Positions 1-9,493 of a stretch of 64,000 nucleotides of DNA are shown piece after piece. Position numbers and translations under genes: made by a program. This DNA is from Ruegeria pomeroyi. Lineage in GTDB: Bacteria > Pseudomonadota > Alphaproteobacteria > Rhodobacterales > Rhodobacteraceae. The DNA lies in assembly GCF_021405525.1 (NCBI RefSeq), contig NZ_JAGQAG010000001.1, forward strand, positions 992,001 through 1,056,000. The letters run 5' to 3'. Below the pieces are notes generated by a model. The model worked only from the letters and a program-made list of their open reading frames with translations, searched no databases and was not told where the DNA came from. Each line of letters begins with the position of its first letter. The first letter of the stretch is position 1.

Positions 1-1947
1 GAACGCGACACCGCCGAGGGCGGTCAGGTGCTCGACCTGATGCGGGTGGAGCCGGGCTATGAAAAGGCGCTGGGCGCGGCGCTGGCCGATGACCTGCGCG
101 CGCCGCTGGTCGAGGGCGAGGGGCCGTCGGGCTGGCTCGACCTGCCCGATTACGACCACGGCCAGCCACTGCCCGAGGGCGCCGAGCCGCTGGCGCTGCA
201 TGTGTCCGGCCCCGACCGGCTGAGCCGCCGTATCGCCCAGATCGGTCTGGTCGATGCCGCCACCGGCGCCCGCCTGCAAGCGGCGCTGAAGCCCGGCCAG
301 CGTCTGGTCAGCCTCGAAGGCGACCTGTGGCGCTGGGATGGGTTCCGCGCCTGGGCGCAGGACGCCCCCAGCGCGGCGGCAATGCGGCTGGAACAGCTTA
401 ACCGGCTGGAGGCGCTGAAACAGGAACTGGCGCAGGTCAGCGCCCGCGCCGAAGGCGCGCGCGCCGCCCATGACCGCCTGTCGCAGCGCCTGCGCGAGGT
501 GACCGAGGCCGACCGCCAGGCCCGCGAGGCCCGCCGTGCAGCAGATCAGCGCATGGCCGATGCCGCCCGCGCCCAAAGCCGCGCCGAGGCCGAACGCAAC
601 CTGGCCCAGGGGCGTCTGGAAACGCTTGGCCTGGCCGTCACCCGCCACAAGGAAGACGCGATGGCCGCCCGCGCCCAGCTGCGCGAGGCCGAGGCGGGGT
701 TGGCGGGTCTGGGCGATCTCGACACCGCGCGCGCTTCGGTAGAGGATATCCGCCACACGGTCGAGGCGGCGCGGATCACCATGCTGACGCACCGTTCCAG
801 TCATGACGAGGTGCGCCGCGAGGGCGAGGCCCGCACCAAGCGTGCGCAGGAGGTCACCAAGGACCTCAGCGGCTGGCGCCACCGGCTGGAAACCGCGGGC
901 AAGCGCATCGCCGAGTTGGAAGAGCGCAAGGCTGCCTCGGAGGAAGAGCTGACCGAAGCGATGCAGGTGCCCGGCGAGATTGCCGAAGCGCGCGAGGAAC
1001 TGGCGGAACAGACCGAAATCGCCGAGGCCCGCAGGGCCGAGGCCGCGGATCGGCTTGCCGCGGGCGAGTCGAGCCATCGTGAGGCGGCATTGGCCGAACG
1101 CGAGGCGGCACGTCTGGCGTCCGAGGCGCGCGAGGGACGTGCGGCTGCCGAGGCCCGGGCCGAGGCCGCCCGCGAGACCATGCAGGCCGTCGCCGAACGC
1201 ATCGCCGAAGAACAGCAACTGACCCCGAACCAGCTGTTGGCGAAGTTGGCGGTAGAGCCGGACGCCATGCCCGACAGCGACACGCTCGAAGCCGAGGTCA
1301 ACCGCCACAAGCGCCAGCGCGACGCCATGGGCGCGGTCAACCTGCGTGCCGAAGAAGACGCGCGCGAAGTTCAGGAAGAGTTCGACTCGCTGTCCAAGGA
1401 AAAGGGCGATCTGGAAGAGGCGGTAAAGACCCTGCGCAGCGGTATCGCCAGCCTCAACCGCGAGGGGCGCGAGCGGCTGCTTACCGCCTTTGAACAGGTC
1501 AATTCGAACTTTGCCATGCTGTTCCGCCACCTGTTTGGCGGCGGCGAGGCCAATCTGGTCATGGTCGAAAGCGACGACCCGCTGGATGCGGGGCTGGAAA
1601 TCATGTGTCAGCCGCCGGGCAAGAAACTGTCGACCCTGTCTCTCTTGTCGGGGGGTGAGCAGACGCTGACCGCGATGGCACTGATCTTCGCGGTCTTCCT
1701 GGCCAACCCGGCGCCGATCTGCGTGCTCGACGAGGTCGACGCGCCGCTTGACGATGCCAACGTGACCCGGTTCTGCGATCTGCTGGACGAGATGTGCCGC
1801 CAGACCGACACACGGTTCCTGATCATCACCCACCACGCGGTGACCATGGCGCGGATGGACAGGCTGTTTGGCGTCACCATGCAGGAAAAGGGCGTCAGCC
1901 AGCTGGTCTCGGTCGACCTGAAAAAGGCCGAGGCGCTGGTCGCCTGA
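1..1947 (+). CDS. smc: Chromosome segregation protein SMC, C-terminal part (5' end outside window)
   Basis: The reading frame is open from base 1, so this is the 3' part (648 codons) of a gene that begins upstream. SMC is the ATPase of the condensin complex that organises and segregates the chromosome. The first ~90 residues look like the end of the hinge domain (VLDLMRVEPGYEKALG). A long Ala/Glu/Arg-rich coiled coil follows to about residue 490. The C-terminal ATPase half-domain comes last: signature motif LSGGEQ (about 1645-1662), Walker B in ICVLDEVDAPLDD, and an H-loop in LIITHH. The C-terminal motifs are intact and the gene ends normally in TGA. No scpA or scpB lies in view. Confidence 0.95.
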   Translation, partial: ERDTAEGGQVLDLMRVEPGYEKALGAALADDLRAPLVEGEGPSGWLDLPDYDHGQPLPEGAEPLALHVSGPDRLSRRIAQIGLVDAATGARLQAALKPGQRLVSLEGDLWRWDGFRAWAQDAPSAAAMRLEQLNRLEALKQELAQVSARAEGARAAHDRLSQRLREVTEADRQAREARRAADQRMADAARAQSRAEAERNLAQGRLETLGLAVTRHKEDAMAARAQLREAEAGLAGLGDLDTARASVEDIRHTVEAARITMLTHRSSHDEVRREGEARTKRAQEVTKDLSGWRHRLETAGKRIAELEERKAASEEELTEAMQVPGEIAEAREELAEQTEIAEARRAEAADRLAAGESSHREAALAEREAARLASEAREGRAAAEARAEAARETMQAVAERIAEEQQLTPNQLLAKLAVEPDAMPDSDTLEAEVNRHKRQRDAMGAVNLRAEEDAREVQEEFDSLSKEKGDLEEAVKTLRSGIASLNREGRERLLTAFEQVNSNFAMLFRHLFGGGEANLVMVESDDPLDAGLEIMCQPPGKKLSTLSLLSGGEQTLTAMALIFAVFLANPAPICVLDEVDAPLDDANVTRFCDLLDEMCRQTDTRFLIITHHAVTMARMDRLFGVTMQEKGVSQLVSVDLKKAEALVA

Positions 1948-2003
1948 TCCGCCTCACCGCAACGTGACTGGGGGCGGGTGCGCAGCCGGGTTAGGTTTGG
2001 CTC

Positions 2004-2366
2004 ATGATCCTGCGCCTTGCCCTTGCCTGCACCCTTGTCGCAACACCCCTGATGGCCACCGAATGGCGCCTGAAAGAGGGCGACCGCCCCCTGAACGCAG
2101 TCGAGTTGGAGGCATTGGCCGGGCGCACGCTGACCTTCTACGACGATGGCCGCTCGACCTATTCGGCGGGGGGCTCGTTTTCCTATACCTATTCCCCGGC
2201 CAATGGCGGCGGCACCGCGTTCGGCACCTACACGATCGCCGAGGATGGCAGCATCTGCACCCGCTTCCGCAACGGTCTGGGCCGCTGTGACCTTTATGTG
2301 CTGAACGGCACCCGGATGCTGCTGATCACGGAAACGGGCGAGCGGTATCCTGTCCGGCCAGAGTGA
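2004..2366 (+). CDS. Small exported protein, function unknown
   Basis: A 120-residue protein with a clear signal peptide (MILRLALACTLVATPLMA), probably cut after Ala18, leaving a periplasmic domain of about 100 residues. The mature part is rich in Gly, Thr and Tyr with short alternating segments that suggest a small beta-sheet fold, and it contains two Cys that could form a disulfide. I recognise no catalytic motif. It begins 57 bases after smc on the same strand and could be co-transcribed. GC content and codon use match the neighbours. Confidence 0.7.
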   Translation: MILRLALACTLVATPLMATEWRLKEGDRPLNAVELEALAGRTLTFYDDGRSTYSAGGSFSYTYSPANGGGTAFGTYTIAEDGSICTRFRNGLGRCDLYVLNGTRMLLITETGERYPVRPE

Positions 2367-2504
2367 CGTTCGCGGGCAGATCGTGAAACCCGTCACCAAG
2401 CGGTTGGGCGAGTGAGAAGCCGGGTGTAGAGGTGAAATAGATATCTAGCAGACAGGAAGGATGTGCTAGAGCTGGGTGAAATTTTCGTTGCCTAGGTTTT
2501 GCAT

Positions 2505-2954
2505 ATGCCGGTCGCGCCAGTCTTTTTCTTTCTGATAGCCGGGCCGTTGGCCATCGCCATTGTTTGGGTCCTTGCCTCTCTCCCCGCCTATCCCAATAGT
2601 CCGAAGGCGAGGGTTTTCTGGTTTGCGGCCCTTTTTCTGGTGTTTGGTTTTCTCATTTTTGGTCGACTGTCTCTGCATTCTCCACGCGTCTGGCAACCGC
2701 CAGTTCAGGCCGATATTGCCTGGGGGCTTTTCCTTGTCCTGCCTTTTGTGGGTTCATTGCTGTTGTGGAGGTATCAGCGCACTGCCACTGCGAGGCTCTC
2801 GGCCGCAAAATCCACACTGATTGTCCTCGCAATCTGCATCTTGTCTGTCTTGGGACTCAGACAGTTCAACAAAAGCTGCGTCTATTTCGACTACTGGAAT
2901 GACCAGGGACAGGCATGGTGCCCGGTGACGTGGCAGGCGAAACTGGGAACCTAG
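2505..2954 (+). CDS. Predicted four-helix membrane protein, AT-rich, function unknown
   Basis: A 149-residue hydrophobic protein with about four membrane segments: residues near 5-25 (VFFFLIAGPLAIAIVWVL), 38-55, 70-88 and 105-122. A short polar tail with two Cys follows (KSCVYFDYWNDQGQAWC). The ATG at 2505 is chosen; an in-frame TTG lies two codons upstream and neither has a good ribosome binding site. Base composition differs sharply from the neighbours, with many T-runs (such as tctttttctttctg) and codons that are rare elsewhere here, which suggests an orphan or recently acquired gene. No family recognised. The hydrophobic pattern makes a real protein likely, but expression is uncertain. 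Confidence 0.5.
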   Translation: MPVAPVFFFLIAGPLAIAIVWVLASLPAYPNSPKARVFWFAALFLVFGFLIFGRLSLHSPRVWQPPVQADIAWGLFLVLPFVGSLLLWRYQRTATARLSAAKSTLIVLAICILSVLGLRQFNKSCVYFDYWNDQGQAWCPVTWQAKLGT

Positions 2955-3006
2955 AGCAGTATCAATATCAGCAGCAGGACCATACGCTTCAGAACGCAGA
3001 GGAGCC

Positions 3007-4170
3007 CTATAACTGCCCCAAAAGCTCTGCCGTGGGCCAGGCATCGGCGGGCAGGCCCAGCCGGGCCTGTTCGGCCTGTACGGCGGCCCGCGTGCCCGCA
3101 CCCAGGATCCCGTCGATCTTGCCCACGTCATGGCCCCGCGCCTGCAACTTCTGCTGCAGCGCCTTCATTTCGGCACCGTCCAGCCCGGGCGCGGGGTTGC
3201 CGGCGTCATAGACCTGACCTCCCTCCAGCCGTGTTGCGAAATAGGCCGCCGTCAGCACATAGACAAAGCTCTGGTTCCATTCGAAATAGACGTCGAAATT
3301 GGGATAGGCGAGGAAGGCCGGCCCCTTGTGCCCCTGTGGCAGGATGAGTGAGGCGGGCAGATCGGTGAGGGTTCCGGCGCGCGGGCGTACACCCATCGCC
3401 TGCCACTCCGCTGCTGAACGCGCTTTGCCCGGCCCGCTCAACGACCAGTCCATCCGGGTGGGCACATTTACCTCTTGCAGCCAGGGTTCGCCCGCGCGCC
3501 AGCCCAGATGAGACAGCATCCGCGCGCCCGACATCAGCGCATCGGGGGCCGAGGTCTTGAGGGTCACATGCCCGTCGCCATCGCCGTCGACACCGTTTTC
3601 CAGGATGTCGCGCGGCAGCATCTGCACCATGCCGATCTCGCCCGCCCAGGCGCCGGTGGTGCGGGCGGGGTCGAAATCGCCATGCGCGAAAAGTTCGATC
3701 GCGGCAAAGATCTGCGGCCGGAACAGTTCAGGCCGGCGGCAATCATGCGCCAGCGTGACCAGCGCGTTGCGGGTGTTGAAATCGCCCTGATAGCCGCCGA
3801 AATCGGTCTCGAACGCCCAGAACGCCAAAAGCACGCCGCGCGACACGCCGTATTCCGCTTCGATCCGGTCGAACACCGCATCGTATTTGCGTCCCATCGC
3901 CTTGCCGGTATCGAGCCGGTTTTGCGAGATCAGACGGCGCGAGAACTCGACAAAGGGTTTCTGGAACACGCCCTGTGCGCGGTCGGCCCTGAGCACCTTG
4001 GCGTCCTGCGCCGCCCCCTGAAAGAAGCGGTCGACCAGCGCCGGGTCATGGCCCATCGAAACCGCCTCGGCTTTGAGACCATCGACAAAGCTCGAAAAAC
4101 TGCCGCCGCATTGCGCCAGCGCCGGAGAGGCCAGCACAATAGCGGCCATGATCTGGGGAAGAATGCGCAT
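3007..4170 (-). CDS. Lytic murein transglycosylase, MltB/SLT_2 family, with peptidoglycan-binding domain
   Basis: A periplasmic enzyme that cuts the MurNAc-GlcNAc bond of peptidoglycan and leaves 1,6-anhydro ends. The 387 residues begin with a signal peptide (MRILPQIMAAIVLASPALA). The SLT_2 transglycosylase domain follows at about 22-290: FWAFETDFGG carries the presumed catalytic Glu, and GEIGMVQMLP matches the G-x-G-x-x-Q family motif. The last ~60 residues form a peptidoglycan-binding domain 1 (ALQQKLQARGHDVGKIDG). The Cys directly after the signal peptide does not fit a strong lipobox, so a soluble periplasmic form is more likely than a lipoprotein. It lies 31 bases downstream of the cobalamin gene pair on the same strand, with no evident functional link. 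Confidence 0.9.
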   Translation of the reverse strand: MRILPQIMAAIVLASPALAQCGGSFSSFVDGLKAEAVSMGHDPALVDRFFQGAAQDAKVLRADRAQGVFQKPFVEFSRRLISQNRLDTGKAMGRKYDAVFDRIEAEYGVSRGVLLAFWAFETDFGGYQGDFNTRNALVTLAHDCRRPELFRPQIFAAIELFAHGDFDPARTTGAWAGEIGMVQMLPRDILENGVDGDGDGHVTLKTSAPDALMSGARMLSHLGWRAGEPWLQEVNVPTRMDWSLSGPGKARSAAEWQAMGVRPRAGTLTDLPASLILPQGHKGPAFLAYPNFDVYFEWNQSFVYVLTAAYFATRLEGGQVYDAGNPAPGLDGAEMKALQQKLQARGHDVGKIDGILGAGTRAAVQAEQARLGLPADAWPTAELLGQL

Positions 4171-4201
4171 GATGTCCTGTTGGTTTGGTACTGGAATACG
4201 A

Positions 4202-5122
4202 TCAGAAGATCGCCGCCAGCGCCACCAGCGTCAAGGTCAGACCCAACGCCAGCGCCCAGACCTGCCACAGCAGCGTCACCGCGCGTTCGATCTCGCGCGG
4301 GCCGATTTCCTTGCGGCCCTCCTCGTTTACCCAGGCCAGATGCCGGATCTCGCCGTGATAGCTGCGCGGCCCGGCCAGCGCGATGTTGAGCGCGCGGGCC
4401 ATGGCGGCCTCGGGCCAGCCGGCATTGGGCGAGATATGGCGCTGGGCATCCTCGACGATGCCGCGCCAGTGGCGCCAGCCATTGGACAACAGCACGATCA
4501 TGCCGCAAGTCAGCCGGGCCGGGATCAGGTTGAGCAGATCATCCAGCCGTGCAGCGGCCCAGCCGAACTGCGCATAACGCTCGTTCAGATAGCCCACCAT
4601 GCTGTCGGCGGTGTTGATCGTCTTGTAGAGCAGCAGGCCCGGCAGGCCACCGACCAGAAACCAGAAGGCGGGCGCGATCACCCCGTCGCTGAGGTTTTCT
4701 GCGGCGCTTTCGATGGCGGCGCGCGCCACCTGCGGTTCGGACATGGTGGCCGTATCGCGCGAGACGATGCGGGCGACGCTGCGCCGCGCCTCGGGCAGTG
4801 ACAGGCGCAGGGCGTCGGCCACATCCGCCACATGCCCGGCGAGCGATTTCTGTGCCAGCAGGATGGCGCAGATCAGCACCTCGGCCACCGGTCCCAGCAG
4901 GGACAGCAGCGCACCCACCGACAAGGCACCCACCGCCAGGATCGCGGTTACCGCCACCCCTTTGAGCCGGCGATGTCCGCCCTCGTTCAACTCTTCGTCC
5001 AGAACCGAGATGAGGTCGCCGATCAGAACCGCCGGATGGCGCAGGCGCGACCACAGCCATTCGGGCTCTCCCAGCGCGGCATCGAGCAGCATGGCAAAGC
5101 CGAGCAGCAGGGCGGTGCTCAT
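4202..5122 (-). CDS. cobD: Adenosylcobinamide-phosphate synthase, CobD/CbiB family
   Basis: An inner-membrane enzyme that attaches the aminopropanol (phosphate) side chain to adenosylcobyric acid during cobalamin synthesis. The 306 residues show hydrophobic segments at both ends and in the middle, as usual for CbiB. Conserved stretches include [11 protein letters not shown] near residue 28, the polar loop [20 protein letters not shown], and [13 protein letters not shown]. The start at 5122 overlaps the stop of the upstream cobC by four bases, so the two are translationally coupled. Together they provide and attach the nucleotide-loop linker. The naming clash (cobD here is cbiB in Salmonella) should be kept in mind. 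Confidence 0.92.
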   Translation of the reverse strand: MSTALLLGFAMLLDAALGEPEWLWSRLRHPAVLIGDLISVLDEELNEGGHRRLKGVAVTAILAVGALSVGALLSLLGPVAEVLICAILLAQKSLAGHVADVADALRLSLPEARRSVARIVSRDTATMSEPQVARAAIESAAENLSDGVIAPAFWFLVGGLPGLLLYKTINTADSMVGYLNERYAQFGWAAARLDDLLNLIPARLTCGMIVLLSNGWRHWRGIVEDAQRHISPNAGWPEAAMARALNIALAGPRSYHGEIRHLAWVNEEGRKEIGPREIERAVTLLWQVWALALGLTLTLVALAAIF

Positions 5123-6108
5123 AATGCGCTCTCCAGCCGGCCCCAGCCTTCGGCGGGGGGAAGGCCCAGCCGCAGGAAATGGCCGGAATAGGGAAAGATG
5201 CGGCTCCAGATCCGGGCCTGGGCCAGGCGGTCCTGCCAGGCGGCGGCATCATCGACGTGGTAAAGGCGGAACAGGTCGGTGCCGCCCAGACGTTCGGCGC
5301 CGTGCGCGGTCATCAGCGTGTCGAGCCGGGCGGCCTCCTGCGCCAGCCTGATCCGGGCCTCTTCGGCCCATGCAGGATCGTTCAGCGCCCTTGTCCCGAT
5401 GCGCAGCGCCGGACCCGACACCGCCCAGGGGCCGGTCAGGTCATTGAGGCGCGCGATGGTTTCGGGCAGGGCGACGGCAAACCCGAGCCGCAGCCCGGCA
5501 AGCCCCCAGAACTTGCCAAAGCTTTTCAGCACCACGGTGCCCGGGCGCGTGGCCAGATGCGCCAGCGAGGTCTCGGGTGTCACGTCGCCAAAGCTCTCGT
5601 CGATGACGCAAAGCGCGCCTTCGGCCTCGGCCTCGGTCCAGATGCGGCCGTCGGGATTGTTGGGATGCACGATCACCCGTGCCTCGGCCGGGCCATCATC
5701 GACCACCTGCCAGCCATGGGCGGCAAAGGCGGCGGCATGTTCGTTATAGGTGGGCCGGGTGATCCGCACCCGCGCGGGCTCTGCCAGCGCCGGAATGCGC
5801 GCGATCAGGGCCGAGGCGCCGGGCGCGGGAAGGATCGCCGCCGCGTCGGGCAGGTGCCAGAACGCGCGCGCGGCGCGGGTCAGCTCAGCAAAGGCACCGT
5901 GATCGGGCAGCGCCGTCCAGTCCTCGGGCAGCAGCGCCCCAACTGGATAGGGCAGGGGGTTGATGCCGGTCGACAGGTCGATCCAGTCGGCGCGCGCGCC
6001 ACCATATTGGCGCATCGCTCCGTCCAGCCCGCCGCCATGGTCACGGCGTGCGCGCGGATCGGTCGGATCGTCCGGCTTGGCGGACGGATTGGCAAATCCC
6101 GTGTTCAT
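5119..6108 (-). CDS. cobC: Threonine-phosphate decarboxylase (cobalamin side chain), PLP aminotransferase fold
   Basis: A PLP enzyme of fold type I that decarboxylates L-threonine-O-3-phosphate to (R)-1-aminopropan-2-ol phosphate, the cobalamin linker. The family N-terminus is clear: [20 protein letters not shown] followed by [12 protein letters not shown]. The PLP lysine is in [16 protein letters not shown] at about residue 190-205. The length, 329 residues, is normal. It is first in a two-gene unit with cobD, joined by a four-base overlap. With the B12-dependent nrdJ in the same window it suggests a B12-producing organism. A histidinol-phosphate-type aminotransferase is the alternative, but the CobC-specific N-terminus and the CobD neighbour make that unlikely. 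Confidence 0.92.
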   Translation of the reverse strand: MNTGFANPSAKPDDPTDPRARRDHGGGLDGAMRQYGGARADWIDLSTGINPLPYPVGALLPEDWTALPDHGAFAELTRAARAFWHLPDAAAILPAPGASALIARIPALAEPARVRITRPTYNEHAAAFAAHGWQVVDDGPAEARVIVHPNNPDGRIWTEAEAEGALCVIDESFGDVTPETSLAHLATRPGTVVLKSFGKFWGLAGLRLGFAVALPETIARLNDLTGPWAVSGPALRIGTRALNDPAWAEEARIRLAQEAARLDTLMTAHGAERLGGTDLFRLYHVDDAAAWQDRLAQARIWSRIFPYSGHFLRLGLPPAEGWGRLESAL

Positions 6109-6293
6109 GTCCCTGTCATCCCCGACATCGCGACTTGCATCAAGCGGATTTCCGCCCGAAGCTCAAGGGAGGAACGCGGCTTCCCGGGTGCGGCGGCCGC
6201 TGTTAACAATTTGTAAAGTATTTGATCAGATTACGGAGCCAAGGGAGACTGGCACCGCAAACGAACTCAAACAAAAGTGCCGGGTTAACTGTT

Positions 6294-6656
6294 ATGCATG
6301 TATTGATCGTCGAAAGTAACCCAGAGCTTGGTGCGCTCTGGCAACGCCATCTGCAACGCCAGGGTCTGCAGGTCACGTTGGTGACGTCGCAAGAGGATGC
6401 GATCCTGGCGCTCTATCGTGCTGAGTTCGAGATCATCGTTCTTGACCTGGTACTTGAGCAGGGCAGCGCCCTGGCGGTTGCGGATTTCGCCAGCTACCGG
6501 CGCCCGGATGCGCGGGTGATTTTCGTTACCAACACGACCTTCTTTTCAGACGGTTCGATCTTTGCCCACAGTCCCAACGCCTGCGCCTATGTGCATGGCG
6601 ACACGCCGCCCGAGGATCTGGCGGCGATGGTCGAGCACTACGCCACCGCGCGCTGA
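6294..6656 (+). CDS. Stand-alone response-regulator receiver protein, atypical pocket
   Basis: A 120-residue protein made of one CheY-like receiver domain and no output domain. The phospho-acceptor is probably Asp51 (EIIVLDLVLEQG). The usual paired acidic residues near position 8 are only Glu7-Ser8 (LIVESNPE), and the conserved Lys near the C-terminus (normally in a Y-x-K-P context) is replaced in AYVHGDTPPED. The Thr of the switch region is present (VIFVTN). Signalling may therefore be weak or independent of phosphorylation. The ATG at 6294 is chosen because the receiver beta-1 strand begins there; an in-frame ATG at 6222 would add 24 unconserved residues. Its 3' end overlaps the convergent GST gene by 19 bases. 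Confidence 0.85.
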   Translation: MHVLIVESNPELGALWQRHLQRQGLQVTLVTSQEDAILALYRAEFEIIVLDLVLEQGSALAVADFASYRRPDARVIFVTNTTFFSDGSIFAHSPNACAYVHGDTPPEDLAAMVEHYATAR

Positions 6657-7627
6657 TCGCGTCCATGCGGCGCGAGATGGTCGAGCTCGGGTCCGATCGG
6701 AACGATTCGGTGCGGATTGATGCTGTCGTGGCTGTAATGGTAGTGCCGGATGATGTGATCCATATGGACGGTGCCAGCCACACCGGGCCATTGATACAGT
6801 TCCCGTGTATAGGCCCAGAGGTTTGGATAATCGATCAGCCGCCGCCGGTTGCATTTGAAATGCAGATGATAGACCGGATCAAAGCGGATCAGCGTGGTGA
6901 ACAGGCGCCAATCGGCCTCGGTTACCTGGTCACCCATTAGGTAACGGTTGTTCGCAAGACGTGATTCCAACCAGTCCAGAGTGTCGAACAGTGGGTGCAC
7001 CGCAGCGTCATATGCCTCTTGAGTCGTGGAAAATCCGCATCTGTAGACGCCATTGTTTACGTTTTCGTAAATACGCGCGTTCACCGTCTCGATTTTTTCT
7101 CGGATGCTCTCCGGCCAAAAATCTTCGTGATTTCCGGTCAGGTGATCGAAGGCCGAGTTGAACATGCGGATGATCTCGGCGCTTTCGTTCGAAACGATGG
7201 TCCGGCGCTCGGTATCCCACAGGATCGGCACGGTGACGCGTCCGGAATAGGCTGGGTCGGCACGGGTATAGATCTGATGGGCATAGTTCAGCCCATACAG
7301 GCGGTCACCGGTGCGGCCCTCTGTCTCGGGTGCAAAGGTCCAGCCTTGGTCCAACATGTCGGGGTGCACGACCGAAACCGGGATATGTGTGGACAAACCC
7401 TTGATTTCGCGAAAGATCAGGGTCCTGTGCGCCCAGGGACAGGCATAGCTGACATAAAGGTGGTAGCGCCCCGAGGCGGCGGCAAAGCCGCCTTTGCCGG
7501 ATGGTCCGGGGGCGCCATCGGGGGTGACCCAGTTGCGGAACTGCGCCGCCGAGCGCTGGAAGGCGCCGCCGCTGGATTTGGTATCGTACCAGGTGTCATG
7601 CCAGATGCCGTCGATCAGCAGGCCCAT
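6638..7627 (-). CDS. Glutathionyl-hydroquinone reductase (omega/Xi-class glutathione S-transferase)
   Basis: Members of the YqjG/ECM4/PcpF family use glutathione to reduce glutathionyl-hydroquinones in the cytoplasm. The 329 residues show the family N-terminus (SSGGAFQRSAAQFRNWV), the active-site motif YACPWAHRTL with catalytic Cys63, and the GST N-domain Glu-Ser motif in VSNESAEIIRMFN. The C-terminal helical domain follows, with conserved Tyr-rich stretches such as FDPVYHLHFKCN. A strong ribosome binding site (AAGGAG) precedes the ATG at 7627. It stands alone, so the natural quinone substrate cannot be read from context. The stop lies inside the 3' end of the convergent receiver gene. Confidence 0.93.
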   Translation of the reverse strand: MGLLIDGIWHDTWYDTKSSGGAFQRSAAQFRNWVTPDGAPGPSGKGGFAAASGRYHLYVSYACPWAHRTLIFREIKGLSTHIPVSVVHPDMLDQGWTFAPETEGRTGDRLYGLNYAHQIYTRADPAYSGRVTVPILWDTERRTIVSNESAEIIRMFNSAFDHLTGNHEDFWPESIREKIETVNARIYENVNNGVYRCGFSTTQEAYDAAVHPLFDTLDWLESRLANNRYLMGDQVTEADWRLFTTLIRFDPVYHLHFKCNRRRLIDYPNLWAYTRELYQWPGVAGTVHMDHIIRHYHYSHDSINPHRIVPIGPELDHLAPHGRDQRAVA

Positions 7628-7828
7628 CGGAGTCTCCTTCTGCTTTGATCAGCATCTAGGATCTGCGGTGCGGGATACCACGCCGTTGCCGCGCACGTGA
7701 CCTGCGCAGGTGCACATCCGGCGCGGCCCCGCGGAAAGCACGCGGGTGCCATGCACCGAACATGAAAATCTTTGCTTGATTTTAATGGATGCTGCGGCAG
7801 GCTGATGAGGTTCGCACGGAGACGCTTT

Positions 7829-8179
7829 ATGAGCACCTATATTTCAAAAGAAGTCGGCGAGGATCTGGCCCGGGCCCGGATCGCTGGATTGAAGAAGATG
7901 AGCCGCTTGCGGGTGGAACATATCGGTATGTTTTATACTGTACTTCGGCTGTGGCGCGACGGGTTTGCCGTCGAAGCCGAAAGCACGCCGCCACTGCGCG
8001 GGCTGGTCGATATCTACGAGGGGTCAAACCTGCTCTATCAATGCCTGATCGTGGCCTCGGGCGGCGAGCGCGGCGAGATGGTCTATGAGTTCAAACGGCA
8101 TACCCTGGCACAGGACCGCGCGCCGCTCGACTTCGAACGCGCGGTGGATGCGCCTGTCGGGTTGCTGGGCGAGGGATAG
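7829..8179 (+). CDS. Conserved hypothetical protein of 116 residues
   Basis: A small soluble protein, MSTYISKEVGEDL at the N-terminus, with a basic helix (RARIAGLKKMSRLRVE) and then alternating hydrophobic strands ending in FERAVDAPVGLLGEG. No signal peptide, membrane segment or known catalytic motif. A GGAG ribosome binding site about ten bases upstream supports the ATG at 7829; 19 upstream codons are open but look like leader sequence. It is monocistronic, in its own promoter gap after the divergent GST gene, and ends 42 bases before the convergent malY-like gene. Composition is normal for the region. I do not recognise a named family. Confidence 0.65.
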   Translation: MSTYISKEVGEDLARARIAGLKKMSRLRVEHIGMFYTVLRLWRDGFAVEAESTPPLRGLVDIYEGSNLLYQCLIVASGGERGEMVYEFKRHTLAQDRAPLDFERAVDAPVGLLGEG

Positions 8180-8221
8180 CCCCCTGCGGGCGTTCTCGCT
8201 GAGCCCGCTCCTGCACTACAC

Positions 8222-9394
8222 CTATTGCAGATCGCCGAAGGCGCTGTTGAGCCGGTCGATCGCCTCTTCGATCCGTGCCCTCTGGGTGCCAAGGTTGAAG
8301 CGCAGAAAATTCTCGCCACCGGTACCAAAGCTGGTGCCGTGGTTTACTGCGATCCTGGCCTGCTGCTCGACCCGCTCGGTGAATTCGGCCCGGTCCATGC
8401 CGGTGCCTGAGAAATCCACCCAGGCGAGATAGGTCGCTTCGAGCGGCATCGCGCGCAAACCGGGAATGGCCGAGATGGCGCTTTCGAAGAGGCGCCGGTT
8501 CTCGTCCAGATAGGCCAGCAGCCCATCAACCCATTCCGCCCCTTCGGGAGAATATGCGGTCAGCGTCGCCATCTGCCCGGTCGAGTTCGGTGCCAGCGAG
8601 AGCGCGACCATCCGCTTGGCGAAACGTCCACGCAGTTCGGGGTCGGGGATGATCACCTGCCCGGTATGCAGGCCCGCGATGTTGAACGTCTTGGAGGGCG
8701 CAGTGAGCATCAACAGCCGGTCGACGATATCGGGCGCCGCGTTGGGCATCGGGATATGGGTATGGCCGGGATAGACCAGGTCATGGTGGATCTCGTCCGA
8801 CACAAGAAGCAGATCGTGCCGCTTGGCGAAATCGGCCACCGCGCGCAGTTCCTCCTGTGTCCAGACCCGGCCGCCGGGATTGTGCGGCGAGCAGAGGATC
8901 ACCATGCGCTCGTTGCCGGTCATCTGCGTGTCATAGGCGGCGAAATCCATCTCGTACCGGCCGTCATTGTTGACCATCTGGCATTCCACCACTTGCCGGC
9001 CCGCATTGCGGATCACCTTGGCAAAGGCGTGATAGACCGGGGTGAACAGCACGATCCCGTCTCCCGGCTGGGTATAGGTGTCAAGGCACATGCCGACACC
9101 GTTCACCAGCCCGGTGGTGGTAAAGATCGCCTCGGGCGCCACATCCCAGTCGTGGCGGCTGCGCATCCACCAGCGGATCGCATCGGTATAGGGTTTGGAA
9201 TAATCCACATAGCCCAGCACCCCGTGGTCGGTCATCTCGCGCAGCTTGGCCAGCACGTGTTCGGGCGCGCGAAAATCCATGTCGGCGACCCACATGGCCA
9301 GACCGTCCTGTGCGGGCACGCCATAGATGGGTTCCATCATGTCCCATTTCGAGCAAAAGGTTCCGTGGCGGTCGATCAGGTCGTCAAAGCTCAT
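8222..9394 (-). CDS. MalY/PatB-type PLP C-S beta-lyase (cystathionine beta-lyase)
   Basis: A fold-type I PLP enzyme that cleaves C-S bonds of cystathionine or related beta-thio amino acids to pyruvate, ammonia and a thiol. The 390 residues carry the PatB N-terminal signature (KWDMMEPIYG, then MWVADMDFRAP), the CSPHNPGGRVW motif, and the PLP Lys in TAPSKTFNIAGLHTG near residue 235. A GGAGAC ribosome binding site precedes the start. It stands alone between convergent and divergent genes. In marine roseobacters such lyases may act in methionine synthesis or in thiol release from organosulfur compounds; the sequence alone does not decide. Confidence 0.9.
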   Translation of the reverse strand: MSFDDLIDRHGTFCSKWDMMEPIYGVPAQDGLAMWVADMDFRAPEHVLAKLREMTDHGVLGYVDYSKPYTDAIRWWMRSRHDWDVAPEAIFTTTGLVNGVGMCLDTYTQPGDGIVLFTPVYHAFAKVIRNAGRQVVECQMVNNDGRYEMDFAAYDTQMTGNERMVILCSPHNPGGRVWTQEELRAVADFAKRHDLLLVSDEIHHDLVYPGHTHIPMPNAAPDIVDRLLMLTAPSKTFNIAGLHTGQVIIPDPELRGRFAKRMVALSLAPNSTGQMATLTAYSPEGAEWVDGLLAYLDENRRLFESAISAIPGLRAMPLEATYLAWVDFSGTGMDRAEFTERVEQQARIAVNHGTSFGTGGENFLRFNLGTQRARIEEAIDRLNSAFGDLQ

Positions 9395-9493
9395 CTGGGT
9401 CTCCGAGGGTCAATTGTCGGCCAGAGGCTAGCCAGTTTGCCGCCATGCGCAAGGGGCGTTGCAGCAGGGCGGTCAATCGCCTAAATCGGGACC

